NCBI GenBank assembly: GCA_012845835.1
Contig: JABAKD010000016.1
Span: 10,475,007-10,539,006 of the forward strand
Length of the DNA stretch: 64,000 bases
From: Undaria pinnatifida
Taxonomy: Eukaryota; Sar; Phaeophyceae; Laminariales; Alariaceae
Reading direction: 5' to 3'
Part shown: positions 28,856-40,335 of the stretch, in pieces
How the letters are laid out: the number at the start of each line of letters is the position of its first letter
How positions within the stretch are numbered: the first letter of the stretch is position 1
Notes under the pieces: model-generated
What the model was told of the DNA's origin: nothing
Databases searched by the model: none
The model's input: only the letters and a program-made list of their open reading frames with translations
Program-made: the position numbers and the translations under genes

Positions 28856-30290
28856 AGCCTTCTAACGCTAGACTTTAGTGAATCACGCTATTAATAGCTA
28901 AAATTCAAAATCATTCTCGCGATTGTGATAATTAGACTATGCCTTTATGCTCGCGTCTCAACGTCATTTTTTTGTCTACTGCTGCTGCTGTCAGTGCAAA
29001 CGCGACTAGTAAGAACCTACTGCTGTATGTTTTGGCACGTATCATACAGTGGTAGATCTCAATGGGGGCTCAGTACGGCTTACCAGGCATGGTGTAAGAT
29101 GTATGAGACATGAGATAGTTTTGCACATCGGACCGACCAAACCTCAAGTTAGCTCGTCATGTACATCGTGTGGGGCGGGAAGGTCCCTGACATATCTAGA
29201 TGGTGTTTGCTGGGTGGGATCTGTATGCCACGACTCTTCTTGCGCAAGTGATAGCCTGGTGGGATTTGTACCATACAACTCTCTTTCTTGTGCAACATAT
29301 AATAACGCCCAACAACAGAGGACTTGGATGATCCACGAAAATGTTGTGATCAGCTGGAAATATGTGGATAGTTTGGAATGGACGACTGAATCAGCTCAAG
29401 TAAGTCTCTTGTTAGCATTTACGCATACCAGGAAATCTTGGAGCAAAACCCCGGGGAAGAAATAAGGCCGTCCCCGGGGTGGGAGAAAAGCCTGATAGCT
29501 CTACAGAAAAAACAAGAGATCCCACTAGCATCGTCGGCTCCCGTGCAGCAGCAGCTAGAAGAAAGAGCAGGAAGCGATAATAAGGGAAAACAGAGCCTAC
29601 TTCACAACCATGGCGACGAGGTGCCGCATTGATTACCATCGAATCAACGCGGGGGTAGTAGCCCTGGTTGAGTCTCCGGCTGATCGCAGCAGAGAGGCCT
29701 CTTTGATCCCAAACTATGTACGAGTTAAAGCGTCGGCGAACTGTTACAGCGGTATAAATAATGAACATTTATTTACCATAAAACGGCATGTATGTCGCCC
29801 CTGTTTTCCCCTACTCCATTTTTTAAGCCCTACCCCAACATCTACACCTAGTGGCACCCCCCCCCCTGTACTCAGCAAGGCGTTATACTAACTTTAAAAC
29901 AGATTAGATAATAATGATGGAAAACCGGCGACGGACCATATTTGCAAAACCCCAGCATCCCATCCCCCCCCCTCTCCGCCTCCCCATGAAGCCTACCCTG
30001 AACCTCGACCCAAATCTGTATTTGACTATATATATATACATTTTTTTTTTCAAAAGAAGAGTAGGACCCCTCCCAATGAGAAAAAAAATACACATATATA
30101 TGGTATATTACAAGTAAGTACAAAAAAGCAGCTTGAAAAGATGCGTATTGACCCGAAATTCGTAAAACTCACACCACCTGACATCATGAAAATGTTCAAA
30201 AATAATGTTGATTAGCGTACAAGTATCAAACTGGAACAACAGCAGTGGCTTCGTTTCCCATTGCTTTTTTGGGGGGAGTAGCCGACTGTT
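28856..30290. other. Unannotated spacer
   Basis: No gene recognised. Plus-strand frames at 28,925-29,465 and a minus frame at 29,412-29,768 have no domain. A short CCCCGGGG inverted motif is repeated at 29,450 and 29,474. Confidence 0.4.
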
Positions 30291-30299
30291 ATTCTTGAA

Positions 30300-31470
30300 T
30301 GCTGTATTATATCAACCCATTAGATAACTAGTAATACTCTGTATTTAGATAACTCGATATTAAAGCAAAAAAAATACAGAAAAAACGAATAAAAAAATAA
30401 AACAAAAAACCAATTAAAAGAAAAAAAATCAAAGAAGCTTCCAAACAAAAGCACAAAAGTATAAAATATATATAATACCAGGTATATATTATAAAAAACA
30501 AATGAATTAAATGAAAAAATGTGTAAAATATATTTAAAAACTGAAGAATATATGAACAAAAAACAATCAAACAAAAAATATGAAAAAATTAAAAAAAATC
30601 AAAAAAACAAAATTACCAGAATAAAAAAAAATGAACAATGAGTGAAAGAAGAGAAAAATAAAAAATAAAAATAAAAAAGTAAATAAACATATAAAAATGA
30701 CTAAATGAATGAGAAATAAAAACCATATAAAAAATGAATGAATACCTAATAACTGAAAAATAAATTAAGCTATATATATATAAAAAAAATACAAAAGAAA
30801 ATAAATACATGAATAAATAAATCCATAAATAAAAAAAATAAAAAAGTAAACGAATAAATAAATAAACGTAAAAAATTAATGAAAAAATAAATATTAAAAT
30901 TAATGAAAAAATAGAACATATGAAAACATAACCTAATGAGTAAATGAAGGTAAAATAATAATACATATTTTTATATATTTTTCATGAATTTATACCAAGT
31001 AATAAATTGAAAAATGTACATAAGTACACGAAAAAAAAAATGTATGAATGAATGATTATATATACATGAATAAATAAAGAAAACAAAATGAACACACCAA
31101 TAAAAAAAAAAAAAAAAAAAAAAAATGAATAAATAGTTGAATAAATAAGTAAATAAATAAATGAATGAAGAAATGTATATATATATGTAAAAAATAAATA
31201 AAATAAATAAATAAATAAACAAATAAATAAACAAATATATGAACAAATACATATACTATACAGAATGTTGAATGAATTAATAAACAAAGAAATAAATAAA
31301 CTAACCTGAACTAAACTTGAAACTAAACTAAACTAAACTAAACTAAAATAGAATATAATATAATGAAATAAGCTACCTACCATACATACGATAGATCTGT
31401 ATTATTGTGAAAACTATAGTAATAAATCATAAAATTGATATGATGTCATATCTAGCTCAAAATTGCCCAC
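30300..31470. repeat. AT-rich low-complexity island
   Basis: More than 1.1 kb built from AAAT, AATA and AAAAAT variants, with a run of 23 A near 31,107-31,129 and TA-dinucleotide tracts. Composition is very different from the surroundings. Reading frames of up to 117 codons here encode only Phe/Tyr/Ile/Leu strings and are not genes. Confidence 0.85.
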
Positions 31471-31559
31471 CTACATATAGTAAAAATACCAACACCAACC
31501 ACTATAATGGAGAACAACAAAACATATAGACTATATATATGTAACACCCCGCGTATAGC

Positions 31560-32062
31560 CAACCCCTACATCTATGCGACCTAAAGCCCTCCCCCCCCGC
31601 CCCCGCCCCCCCCCCGCCACATTCCCCCTCCCCCACAAGAAATATTTATAGTTTCCACCCTGCCCCACCCGTGCCCTTCCCCCCTTCCCCCCCCCCCTCC
31701 AACCCCGCTCGCTTTTGATCGTAACCGGGCCCCCACGTCCTTAAAAACTCCCCCCCCCCTCACCGGTTGTTCGACTTACAGGATTCACTTGTTAAACGGA
31801 TACATTTCCCTCCACAGCTGTCAGATTTTGTCCCCCTCAGAAACGGGTTTTATAGTTTCCGCGCACAGACTGACTAACATCACCCTGTTGACCCTGATAG
31901 CTACACTGTAGTTGTAAGGGGAGTCGCCGACCTATATCCTTAATGAGGACACACAACTCGTAATACACGCGATCGGAGTATCACACACAGCTTGCAAAGA
32001 TGAGTTTCGACGAAATCTTCGATCTCACAGCTGGAGTGTATTTTCATCTTTTAGAATATATG
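31560..32062 (-). repeat. Inverted repeat, left arm (with C-homopolymer tracts)
   Basis: The segment 31,768-32,062 is the reverse complement of 34,728-35,025, with a few percent difference. The match carries on outward through C-rich DNA (31,585-31,760), which mirrors the G-rich DNA after 35,025 (shared GATCAAAAGCGAGCGGG and GGACGTGGGGGCC). The two arms enclose 2.67 kb. Confidence 0.8.
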
Positions 32063-33523
32063 TCTAATTCGAACTTCGCAGAGACATGTGGGTGACATTA
32101 TATCTCCATACCTAGGCACGTTGGCGGTCCGTTTCTACCGTTTGGGTCGAAACAATGGTGGTGATGAATTTTTTTGTATAGACGTGTTCGTCATCGATCG
32201 GGAAGCCATGAGCAATACGTACGCACGATAGACTACTCTGGATCCCACGTTCTTGGCACTGACTGGGTGATCGGCACCGGCAGTGTCCCCAAGGACGCTC
32301 TTCGCTCATCTCCTGCCGTTGAACAAAACACGGACATATTGCGTAATCGTGGGTTGTGGTTCTCACATTAACTCTAGTCCGTGGTCACAGGACATGCTCT
32401 GATCACTCTGGCGTGGAAAAATACGTTAGGAAAATATAACACAAATAAGAAGTTCACACAATAACTGACTACAGTTAGTATCAAATTGTGACCTCTTCCA
32501 GGTCTTTTCAGGCCACACTCGGCCACGACTCGGGTCCGTTCCGCTTCGGGAGCATAGGCCAAGGCATAGAGGTGAGGACTAGTGCTGGTCAGTAGGGAGC
32601 GCACGTGTGATTACCCCTTTGTATCCGTGCTGAAGGTACTTACTTTCGTTTCAGCCATTGTTCATGTTATACTGCTGCAGCTTGACTTGTTGTTCGAGCA
32701 TTGTTTATGCAAACCGTGGCGAGGGGGGGCGAGGAGGGGAGGGGACATGACGGGACAGGACGGGACGGGGGTTGTGATGATACTTGTTTTACAGTGACTA
32801 TGTTTTACAGATTTCGGTGGGTGGATGGCTGAAGGGGCTAAAACCTCTTGGAGGTCTATGGTGATGCTACTGATGCTTCGCTTGGTAATACTGCGGTAGA
32901 TGTATGCTACCATATCAACAGTAGCAGTGATACTACTGTTGATATCTCGAGTTGATGCTACAAATACTTTCAACAGTTGTAGTGAAAGCGTGTGGTATAC
33001 CAGGTAGAATGCGATTCCTAACGTCATGGAGAGCTACGCTACGTAGCTCTCTCTCTCTACACGGCCGTAGTGGGCAACGACATGAGCTTTGACTATTTAT
33101 GTAATCACGGAGGTATACTATCTGTTTTCGTTGGTACCGATGAGTCGCTTCGTGTAAGTGTGCTAAAGGCGTGCTGTTCTTGAGTCATCCGACAAGAAGA
33201 CCGAACAAAACGCGGACAAATTTTGTAAAACAAACAACTTATAAGGGTCCAGGGTAGATCTCCGCTGAAAGGTTTGACACATAAGACGTTGGTGAAAAAC
33301 AAACAGTGTTGGGGTAAATAAATGCTGCATGTAGATATCCGCTTAAAGGTTTGACACATGAGACGTTGGTGAAAAACAAACAGTGTTGAAGTAAATGCTG
33401 CATGTGTTCGATGGCACATACAGCTTCTCCTTTGGAACACTTGCGATGCTTGAAGAAATGCTCGCCGGCATGTCCTCGCCGCGTTGATATCACCGCGGCA
33501 CGTTCTACGCTTCGACCGCGTGC
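32063..33523. other. Interior of the inverted repeat, left half
   Basis: No recognisable gene. A tandem duplication of 77 bp lies at 33,255-33,331 and 33,332-33,409 (both contain AAAGGTTTGACACAT and GACGTTGGTGAAAAACAAAC). A G-rich purine patch lies at 32,719-32,775. Confidence 0.5.
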
Positions 33524-34003
33524 TCATAACGCACGCTTCAACTTTTGTACGTACAGGTGTTCGAGGTATGTCTGCTGATCTGCTTCGCTGTCCTGTCGTT
33601 TGGGAGCTGGATTTCCGGCCGCCGCGGCCGCCATGTCCCCGCCCCCCTCCACGAGCAAGCTAGCAAGTCCCTCGGCAATTTCGTTGTCGTCAAGTATGCG
33701 ACAACTGCCGCCATCAGGCAAGGTCTCCCCACCGCGACAGGCTCTAGAGCGAAACGCAGGGAGAAGGCCTACGTCTTCGGGGTCAGCACCCAACCCGGGG
33801 CGGACGAAGACATCGAGAATGGCGCTAGCGCGCCCAGCCCCCCCACCCTCCCCCTTCCAACCATTGATGAAGTGCTGCAGAACAGTGTGCGAGGGTTCCG
33901 CGAGAAATGGTGGCCGACCCGTTACACGGCTACCGCTAACGAAGACGTTTGTGCCATCGAGATGGAGGGCGACTTTGAGGGTATCGAGGGTCGTGGAATG
34001 CAC
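33524..34003 (-). CDS. Hypothetical protein, 159 codons, weak candidate
   Basis: A frame with balanced composition, in contrast to its repeat-rich surroundings. The product is acidic overall, with an Ala/Gly-rich stretch near residue 125. I recognise no domain. It lies inside the inverted repeat at 31.6-35.5 kb, where a transposon product could sit, but no transposase motif is visible. Two plus-strand frames (33,545-34,021 and 33,600-34,241) overlap it and cannot be excluded as alternatives. No clear promoter or splice signal decides between them. Confidence 0.3.
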   Translation of the reverse strand: MHSTTLDTLKVALHLDGTNVFVSGSRVTGRPPFLAEPSHTVLQHFINGWKGEGGGAGRASAILDVFVRPGLGADPEDVGLLPAFRSRACRGGETLPDGGSCRILDDNEIAEGLASLLVEGGGDMAAAAAGNPAPKRQDSEADQQTYLEHLYVQKLKRAL

Positions 34004-34346
34004 CCGGAAGCAAAGGTGTGAGGCACGGCACGTGGGATGCGTGATTATATTCCTTTCCCTCCTCCCCTCCTCTCCCGTTCCACCCCTCCCTCGTTCCCCC
34101 GCTTCCCCGCTCCCACTCCCTTCCTCAATCTGTCCCCTTCTCCTTTTATCCCCTCTTTCTTCGTGCCGGCCGAGTTTTGTTTTTTTTCGTCAAAATATTC
34201 CATTTTCTAGTTATCTCCTCCGTTTTGGGGTCGCGTTGTAACTGATATCGTCGTTTCGCCGATAGGCTGTATCTTGGTATGGCCATAAACCACTATGGGC
34301 CTACCAGAAACAGGAATAATTCGGTTCATAAACTCAAGCAAGGAGC

Positions 34347-34605
34347 CATCCCACGAAAGGGGTGCAGCAGAAGATTCTGAGAATTTTCTGAGCTCCTAAC
34401 ATGAGGATTTTGCTCAAACTCTTACCCGACCGAAACAAGCCTTCGAAGGCCTTCTTTCCAGCAACACGCCCAAGCTTCTATGCCTTGATCCCAGACCAAA
34501 TCATACTCGAAACTTTACTAGAATCACCGGAACTTCCTCATATGAGTGGAGCTCAACCGACCAGAAACCTTTAGGCTCAACAAGTGAAACCCCTTTCGTG
34601 GGATG
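34347..34605. mobile_element. Possible small foldback element with 17-bp inverted ends
   Basis: CATCCCACGAAAGGGGT at 34,347-34,363 is repeated as its exact reverse complement at 34,589-34,605. The 225 bp between them have no coding capacity. Flanks show no clear target duplication. It could be a MITE or a chance hairpin; the perfect 17-bp match favours a real structure. Confidence 0.4.
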
Positions 34606-34727
34606 ACCCGGAAAAAGCATCACAGACAGTGTGAAATAGGCCATCTAAAAAAAACCGTAAGAAGAGGATTAGTGAGAGACAGCTCAGCCAAAACTATCCC
34701 AGTTAGAAACTGAGCATTATTATAAAA

Positions 34728-35470
34728 AATGAAAATACACTCCAGCTGTGAGATCGAAGATTTCGTCGAAACTCATCTTTCTTTGCAAGCTGTGTGTGAT
34801 ACTCCGATCGCGCGCATTACGAGTTGTGTGTCCTCATTAAGGATATAGGTCGGCGACTCCCCTTACAACTACAGTGTAGCTATCAGGGTCAACAGGATGA
34901 TTTTAGTCAGTCTGTGCGCAGAAACAATAAAACCCGTTTCTGAGGGGGACAAAATCTGACAGCTGTGAAGGGAAATGTATCCTTTTATCAAGTGAATCTT
35001 GTAAGTCGAATAACCGGTGAGGGGGGTAGGGCGGAGTTTTGAAGGACGTGGGGGCCTGGTTTTGATCAAAAGCGAGCGGGTTTGGAGGGAGGGGGGGGGG
35101 GGGGGGAGAGGGGGCAATTTCTGCATGTAAGCTATAAATCCTTTCGAGGGGATAAATCTGACGGTTTTCGCACCAGTTTATTATTGACGGGGGGGGGGGG
35201 GGGGTTGGGGCGGGGGGGGGGGGGGCGTGTGGGGCAGCTCAATATGTGCCTGGAAACTATACATTATTTTGAGGGGATAAATGTGACGGTTTTGGAAATA
35301 ATGCATCAGTTTATCATGTATATCCTGGGGTAAGTCGTACAATCAGTGAGTAAAGAGAGGGTGGAGTGTTCGAGGGGGTGGGGTTGGGATGGGTTGGGGG
35401 GGAGGTGGGGGGTGGGGGCGGGGGGGGGGGGGAAGGAAGGGCTTTAGGTGAGGGGTTTGTTATACGTGTG
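34728..35470 (+). repeat. Inverted repeat, right arm
   Basis: It begins with the roughly 300-bp block (ATGAAAATACACTCCAGCTG... to ...CGAATAACCGGTGA) found also at 54,474-54,770 and inverted at 31,768-32,062. It continues into G-rich DNA in which weaker copies of a part of the block (GGGGATAAATCTGACGG) recur at 35,138 and 35,271. Confidence 0.8.
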
Positions 35471-35830
35471 GTGCTAGGTCTAGGCGATGGTGCGGGTGAT
35501 GGGGAAGAAGGGGGCGTTCGAGGCGGGGGGGGGGGGACACAGCGGCATGGATGGCTCTCGAAAGATACTGAGGTGATATCCTGTGCATGAAGTGTTTATT
35601 AATGTGGCGGATTTCGATATTTGGTGGGGCGTTTGAGTAAGGGAGAGCAAGAGGGGGGGGGTGGGGGGGGAGATTTTTTAGGAGGTTTAGGTCACAAATA
35701 ATATTCAAATACACTTCGGCTGTGAGATCAAATATATGTAGCAGCTTGTTATACGCGTGGTGCTAGGTCTAGGCGATCGTGCAGGTGGTTGGAAAAGAGG
35801 GGGCGTTGGAGGGGGGGGGGGGGGGGGAGA
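35026..35830. repeat. Poly-G tracts
   Basis: Several runs of 10-17 consecutive G on the plus strand, for example at 35,091-35,106, 35,190-35,203 and 35,807-35,827. They are strong G-quadruplex candidates and also places where assembly length may be unreliable. A segment around 35,460 (TATACGTGTGGTGCTAGGTCTAGGCGAT) is repeated at 35,750, a direct repeat of about 290-bp spacing. Confidence 0.75.
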
Positions 35831-36144
35831 ATTGAAAACTTCGTCATGGATGGTCAGAAAGATAATGACGTGATATCAACTGCGTATAGGTGTTTATTAC
35901 TCAGGCCGATTTTGATTGTGAGTGGGGCGTTTGGACAAACTAGGCGGAAGGCATTATTGTTGAGGGGTGGCGCTAAGGTATTTTGATTTTTCAGAAATGC
36001 TGCACAGCGGCGGGTGCTATACTAAGTCTTACCATATAGCAGTCTATGCTCAAGGTCGGTGAGTGAGACCAAAACTAAGAGTGAGGATTTTTTTTATACC
36101 CCCATTTTTTTATTTGTTTTTTGCACACACACATCTTCTTTCCA

Positions 36145-36430
36145 GCTTCTGGACAAGCCGTGGTCACAGGTGTCGTACTTACCCCCCCCCAGGTTCTTCC
36201 CTTCAATTTCTTCGCGCGTAGGGTTCAGCAATCCCACTGCTCGTCGGTTTTTCATCGAGTTTTGCTAACTCACGCTCTCGCGCTTTTCGCAAGTCAATTT
36301 GTGCACAAGAAAAAGTCCCCACGAATTTATAAGAGTGTATGCACTCGGGGGGATTCGAACTCACGAAACTGACCTATACCAGACTCGAGGATAATCTGAC
36401 ACGCCACCGGGGCGACCGGTTGTATTACAA
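36145..36430 (-). mobile_element. tRNA-derived SINE-like repeat, copy 2
   Basis: On the minus strand the copy has a B box (GAGTTCGAATCC, 36,351-36,362), a T-rich stretch, a GCGTGAGTTAGCAAAACTCGATG block and CCACGGCTTGTCCAGAAG, in the same order as copy 1 at 240-525. The tRNA-like head upstream of the B box (GGTGGCGTGTCAGATTATCC) is better preserved than in copy 1 but does not fold as a cloverleaf. Confidence 0.6.
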
Positions 36431-37419
36431 TAACCTGTCGAGGTTAGGCGGCGTGCTCCAGTGGCTGAGTGCCTCGCTCGAAACAGCGCTTTAACGTAAG
36501 TTGTTGGCGCACGGTAACAAGAAACTCCACGGCGGTGTACCTTAAATCGCGAAATCAAACGGCAACAAACCTAATGACTCGCATACAAACAAAAGGGTAG
36601 CCACTCGCGCGAATGGCCGTGAGGCTCGCAAAGCTACCCCGTACCGTATGGTTGATCACTGTCGTTTCCGCCTTGCTTCAGGCAGGTTTGCCTTGCTTTA
36701 CCCCAACTTGTCGAGCCCAGGCTTTATACGCGACAACTCGACCTTGTCTATTGACTATTGACTTACGCGTGCTTGGTATGTTAAGGAAGCTGCCGAATCA
36801 TGCATTGTCCAACCGAGATGCCTATAAAATCGATTGGTGCGAGAATGGAAACAACAACTGGCGAACTTGTTCGTGCCCTGAAGACACAGCATATACTCAC
36901 ACCCCAGACGCAAACAAAGCAGCATTGTTAGCCACGCGTATAGTATAGTCTGTTATACTAGCCCCTTTGGAGCCCTCGCTTTCCTTAATAAAATACTTGG
37001 TATTGGTGGGGGATCCATTTCATGTTTCAAAGGTAACTAGTCGATCACGATCCTCAGGCGTTCCTTGAGCACTCCTTTACTGCTGCCGCGTGTACGTGTC
37101 TTCCACCTCTTCTCCGTTTGGTCGGAATTGACATTCACTACTTTCGCTCGCTCCGCAGGCTTTCCTCGACAACCACGTCTACCGCCGCCCCTCCCCTCGC
37201 AGCATCAGCCGCACACACCTTGCGGTATAACAACACATCTGCTTTCTTCCGCCGCCATCCGCAGCCAACGCCGCCGACTCCTCCCCTTCCAGTATTAGTC
37301 GCATATGCGCTGCGTTTGAAGAAGAGATCTGTTTCCTTCCGTCGCCATCGACGACCAATGTCACCACCGCGTCGTTCAACTCTGCGGCTAAAGAGGCTAC
37401 CGGGCCCGCCCGCGCAGGC
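36431..37419. other. Mostly unannotated; weak secreted-protein frame
   Basis: A plus-strand frame at 36,613-36,948 (111 codons) starts with a hydrophobic stretch like a signal peptide (VWLITVVSALLQAGL) ending near AQA, followed by a Cys-containing tail. It has no recognisable family and no supporting context. Nothing else is supported. Confidence 0.3.
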
Positions 37420-37917
37420 ATGCGGGACGACGACATGGCGAGGTCCATTACCGAAGAAGTTATTGCCTCTCTTGCTTCGTCCACACCGATGGTCTTGAGG
37501 CCCAAGCGGCTTTTCAAGTATCTCGCATTGGTGGGAGAGGAGGATCCAGAGGCTGTTCTCTCACGGGTCGAGTCTAATTTTCCGCTCTGTCAGGAATTGG
37601 CGATAGAGTCGGCGTCGGCGGACATGGAGCCCGTTAGTCTTAGTCTTCCCGGCGGGATTCCCGGAGGAGAGCTAAAAGTAAGCGAGCCCGGATACGAAAG
37701 CGATGGTGAAGATGATGACGATGACCACGCCCGGTCCAGTATCTTGATCACTGACGGTCTTTCTGTCAGATTCGAGCGAACAGTACATCAGCAGCAGAAG
37801 GAGGAGGAGGATGAGGGAGAGGAGGAAGAGGAGGATGTGAAACGACATATAGACCATCAGTCTGGCTGGCGGGGTGACTATAGGAAGGCGAAGCGCAATC
37901 GGGCCCAACCACGGTGA
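37420..37917 (+). CDS. Hypothetical acidic protein or exon, weak candidate
   Basis: A 165-codon frame. The first 80 residues have ordinary composition (RPKRLFKYLALVGEEDPEAVL). A Gly/Pro segment and two acidic runs follow (DGEDDDDDH and the Glu-rich part near residue 130), and the C-terminus is basic. The DNA downstream to about 38,560 stays purine-rich and could hold further exons of an acidic protein, but stops interrupt every frame. Function unknown. Confidence 0.3.
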   Translation: MRDDDMARSITEEVIASLASSTPMVLRPKRLFKYLALVGEEDPEAVLSRVESNFPLCQELAIESASADMEPVSLSLPGGIPGGELKVSEPGYESDGEDDDDDHARSSILITDGLSVRFERTVHQQQKEEEDEGEEEEEDVKRHIDHQSGWRGDYRKAKRNRAQPR

Positions 37918-38600
37918 CGACGCCAACGACACGCGATATGTCAGCAGTAATAGATTCGCTGTCCTGATTGAATCGAGTAAGGAAGAGGAGGAATGAGGAT
38001 GGAAGTAACGAGGAAGGGCAGGAGGAATATCGGCAGGAGGAGAAGCAGGCCGAGCAAAGGAATGAGGGGATGGATGGGATGAGGAGGAGGGGGATGAAGA
38101 AGAGATAGAGGAGGAGGCAGAGACGACGGATGAGACGGAGGCGATGAGAATGGAGGAGAAGGAGGAGGCAGAGACGTAGGATGAGACGGAGGCGAAGATG
38201 GTGGAGACGGAAGACGACGAGTCGCAGGATATGCAGGAGAGATGGAACGAGATGGAGGAGGAGTGGGGGGGGCTGGAGGAGTGGATAGAGGAAGAGGAGG
38301 GCAGGTGGTGAGGAGGAGGATAGCTCGTCGTTGTTTTTGCCGGTTCCGGCTCCGGCCGTGAAGGCGTCGGACGGAGAAGAGCCTGGCTGACGGGGTGATC
38401 GAAGCAGAAGACGAATGGGTCAAACAAAGGCGACGCCGACGCCGACGTAGATGTCCTGTCCGGCAGCTCGCACGTCGACAGTCTCTTGCGAGGTTCGAGC
38501 GAGCACGAGGAGAAGGAGGAGGAAGAGCAGGGGGAGCAGGATGAGCAGGATCAAAAGGAGTAAGAAATGGACGTGGTGATGGAGATGGAGGAGTACCAGA
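37790..38600. repeat. GAGGAG/GATGAG purine-rich low-complexity tract
   Basis: Degenerate GAG, GGA and GAT trinucleotides on the plus strand. A 50-bp block (GAGGAGGCAGAGACG, then GATGAGACGGAGGCGA) is duplicated around 38,108 and 38,162. Minus-strand frames here encode Ser/Pro strings and are artefacts of the repeat. Confidence 0.65.
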
Positions 38601-40120
38601 AGTATCAGTAGCAGGGGCACGAAGCGCACGTTTGGAGTTAGCCCATACGGCCGGATATTCAACCTAATATGTTTGTTTGTTGTATTGTAGGTATATGTAT
38701 GCCGTTTAGTATATGACAAGCGCTGATTGATCGACCGTATGCCCCGGGTAGGGGGGGGCGTATTGGAATGGTGCGATGGGGTTGCGGTTGTGGCTTTGTT
38801 GTTCCCATTATAGCACGAATACACAGGAGTGTGTGCATCATCTCGTTTCTGTACCATAGCACCTTGATGTTGTTTTTGTTCATCTACCTGGCCTGGCTCC
38901 TACATATATTCTATTTGTGTAGTGTACCACTGTGCGTATGGCAGGATGGGGTTTTGTAACACAGAACGCTGTGTTTTTTCCGCGTTTTTAAGTTCCAGTA
39001 CGCCTACTTCTGTACTGATGATACTGCATTTATATTTGTAGGGTAGCTGTTTTCCTCGTTTTCATTTTCGTTATTGTTTACGGTGAACCCGCCACATCAG
39101 CTAGCTGTGAGTTTATCCAAACTGATCAAAACACAGCATTTTTTCCTAGCTGATTGCATGCAAATTATATTGCCTGTACTGTGTCCCAGTGAGTAGCGCA
39201 TCCCTTGCGCGCAGATGTCAACCGTTAGAAACGCACTCTGGTACGTACTACTCCTGGTATAGCTGTACGTAGTCCACGTGTATATGCCTAGAACCAGGGA
39301 TTGTTGCAAAATGGACTAGAGAGGGAGTATACCGGAGGGAATGCTAAAGAGCGCGGCGTCGCGATGGATCAGCTTAATTAGGATAACGAAATTAATCCCT
39401 TCGTTCAAAATGGCAAATGAAGCTTCAACCGATATTTGTTTTACTTTTGAGGGCACAAAGGCCAATGGGTAGTGACGCGATAAAAGAAATTATTTGTTTA
39501 ACACGACAGGAGGGTTAACCTGGTATGTATCATTACTTTTGAGGTCATTGAGGCCATTTTTCATGTATGAACCTTTCATTTGGGAAGCACAACATGTACT
39601 GATGGCTACCACTCATGCTGCGGTGAGCAGACAGAGTCATAGCAATCATCTGTGTACTTCGAACCTTCATTTGTTCAGGACGTAGCCCACAAAATACCAC
39701 TCGAGACCAATATTTTAAAACCGAGTTCGGTCGTTCGTGCTATTCACCTTCAATTCACAAGGAGGGGTAATCCTTGGCGTTTGCTCTCGGCATTCTCGAC
39801 CCCGGACACCGTGAGACGCAAACCATCGCCTCCGTTGGCTTATCTCATCACGTTACGGGGCCTCCCCGGGTGTCCGTCTTTGTAGCGCCGGTTGTGTCTA
39901 GTGGTGTAGTATAATCGGCGTCGGCCTTCTCTCGGGGAGCTATGTCCTTCTCTAAACAGTTTTGAATGGAATATACAACCTCGAAGCCGTGTTTTACTAG
40001 CACGACAGTTGATTTCGACTCGAGCACCTAGTAAAGAGGATACCCCGTGCCAATCACCCGACTGGGCGACACTGGGTTGGCGCGGCTTGGTCAGCAACAC
40101 AAATCGAATATTCATAATCA
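38601..40120. other. Unannotated spacer
   Basis: No gene, RNA or repeat that I can support. Confidence 0.4.
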
Positions 40121-40335
40121 TGATCATTGCCATTGTCATCCTGGTCATCATCGTTATCATCATCATGGTCATCATCATGGTCATCATCATGATCATCGTC
40201 GTCACCATCGCCATAATCACCATCGTCATCATCGTCCTCGTCATCATCATCATCATCATCAGCCTTTTCAGGATCAATATCCCAGTCACTATTATCATCA
40301 CAATCATCATCATCGTCGTCATCGCCGTCCATTAA
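40121..40335. repeat. CAT/ATC trinucleotide microsatellite
   Basis: About 215 bp of imperfect CAT repeats with GTC, ACC and ATT interruptions. It opens frames on both strands encoding Asp, Met or His/Ile runs, none of them genes. Confidence 0.85.

Noticed and set aside
30320-31287. Several minus-strand frames of 80-117 codons
   Set aside because: Products are Phe/Tyr/Ile/Leu strings from AT-rich low-complexity DNA.
37672-38427. 251-codon minus-strand Ser/Pro-rich frame
   Set aside because: Antisense of the GAGGAG tract; composition is explained by the repeat.
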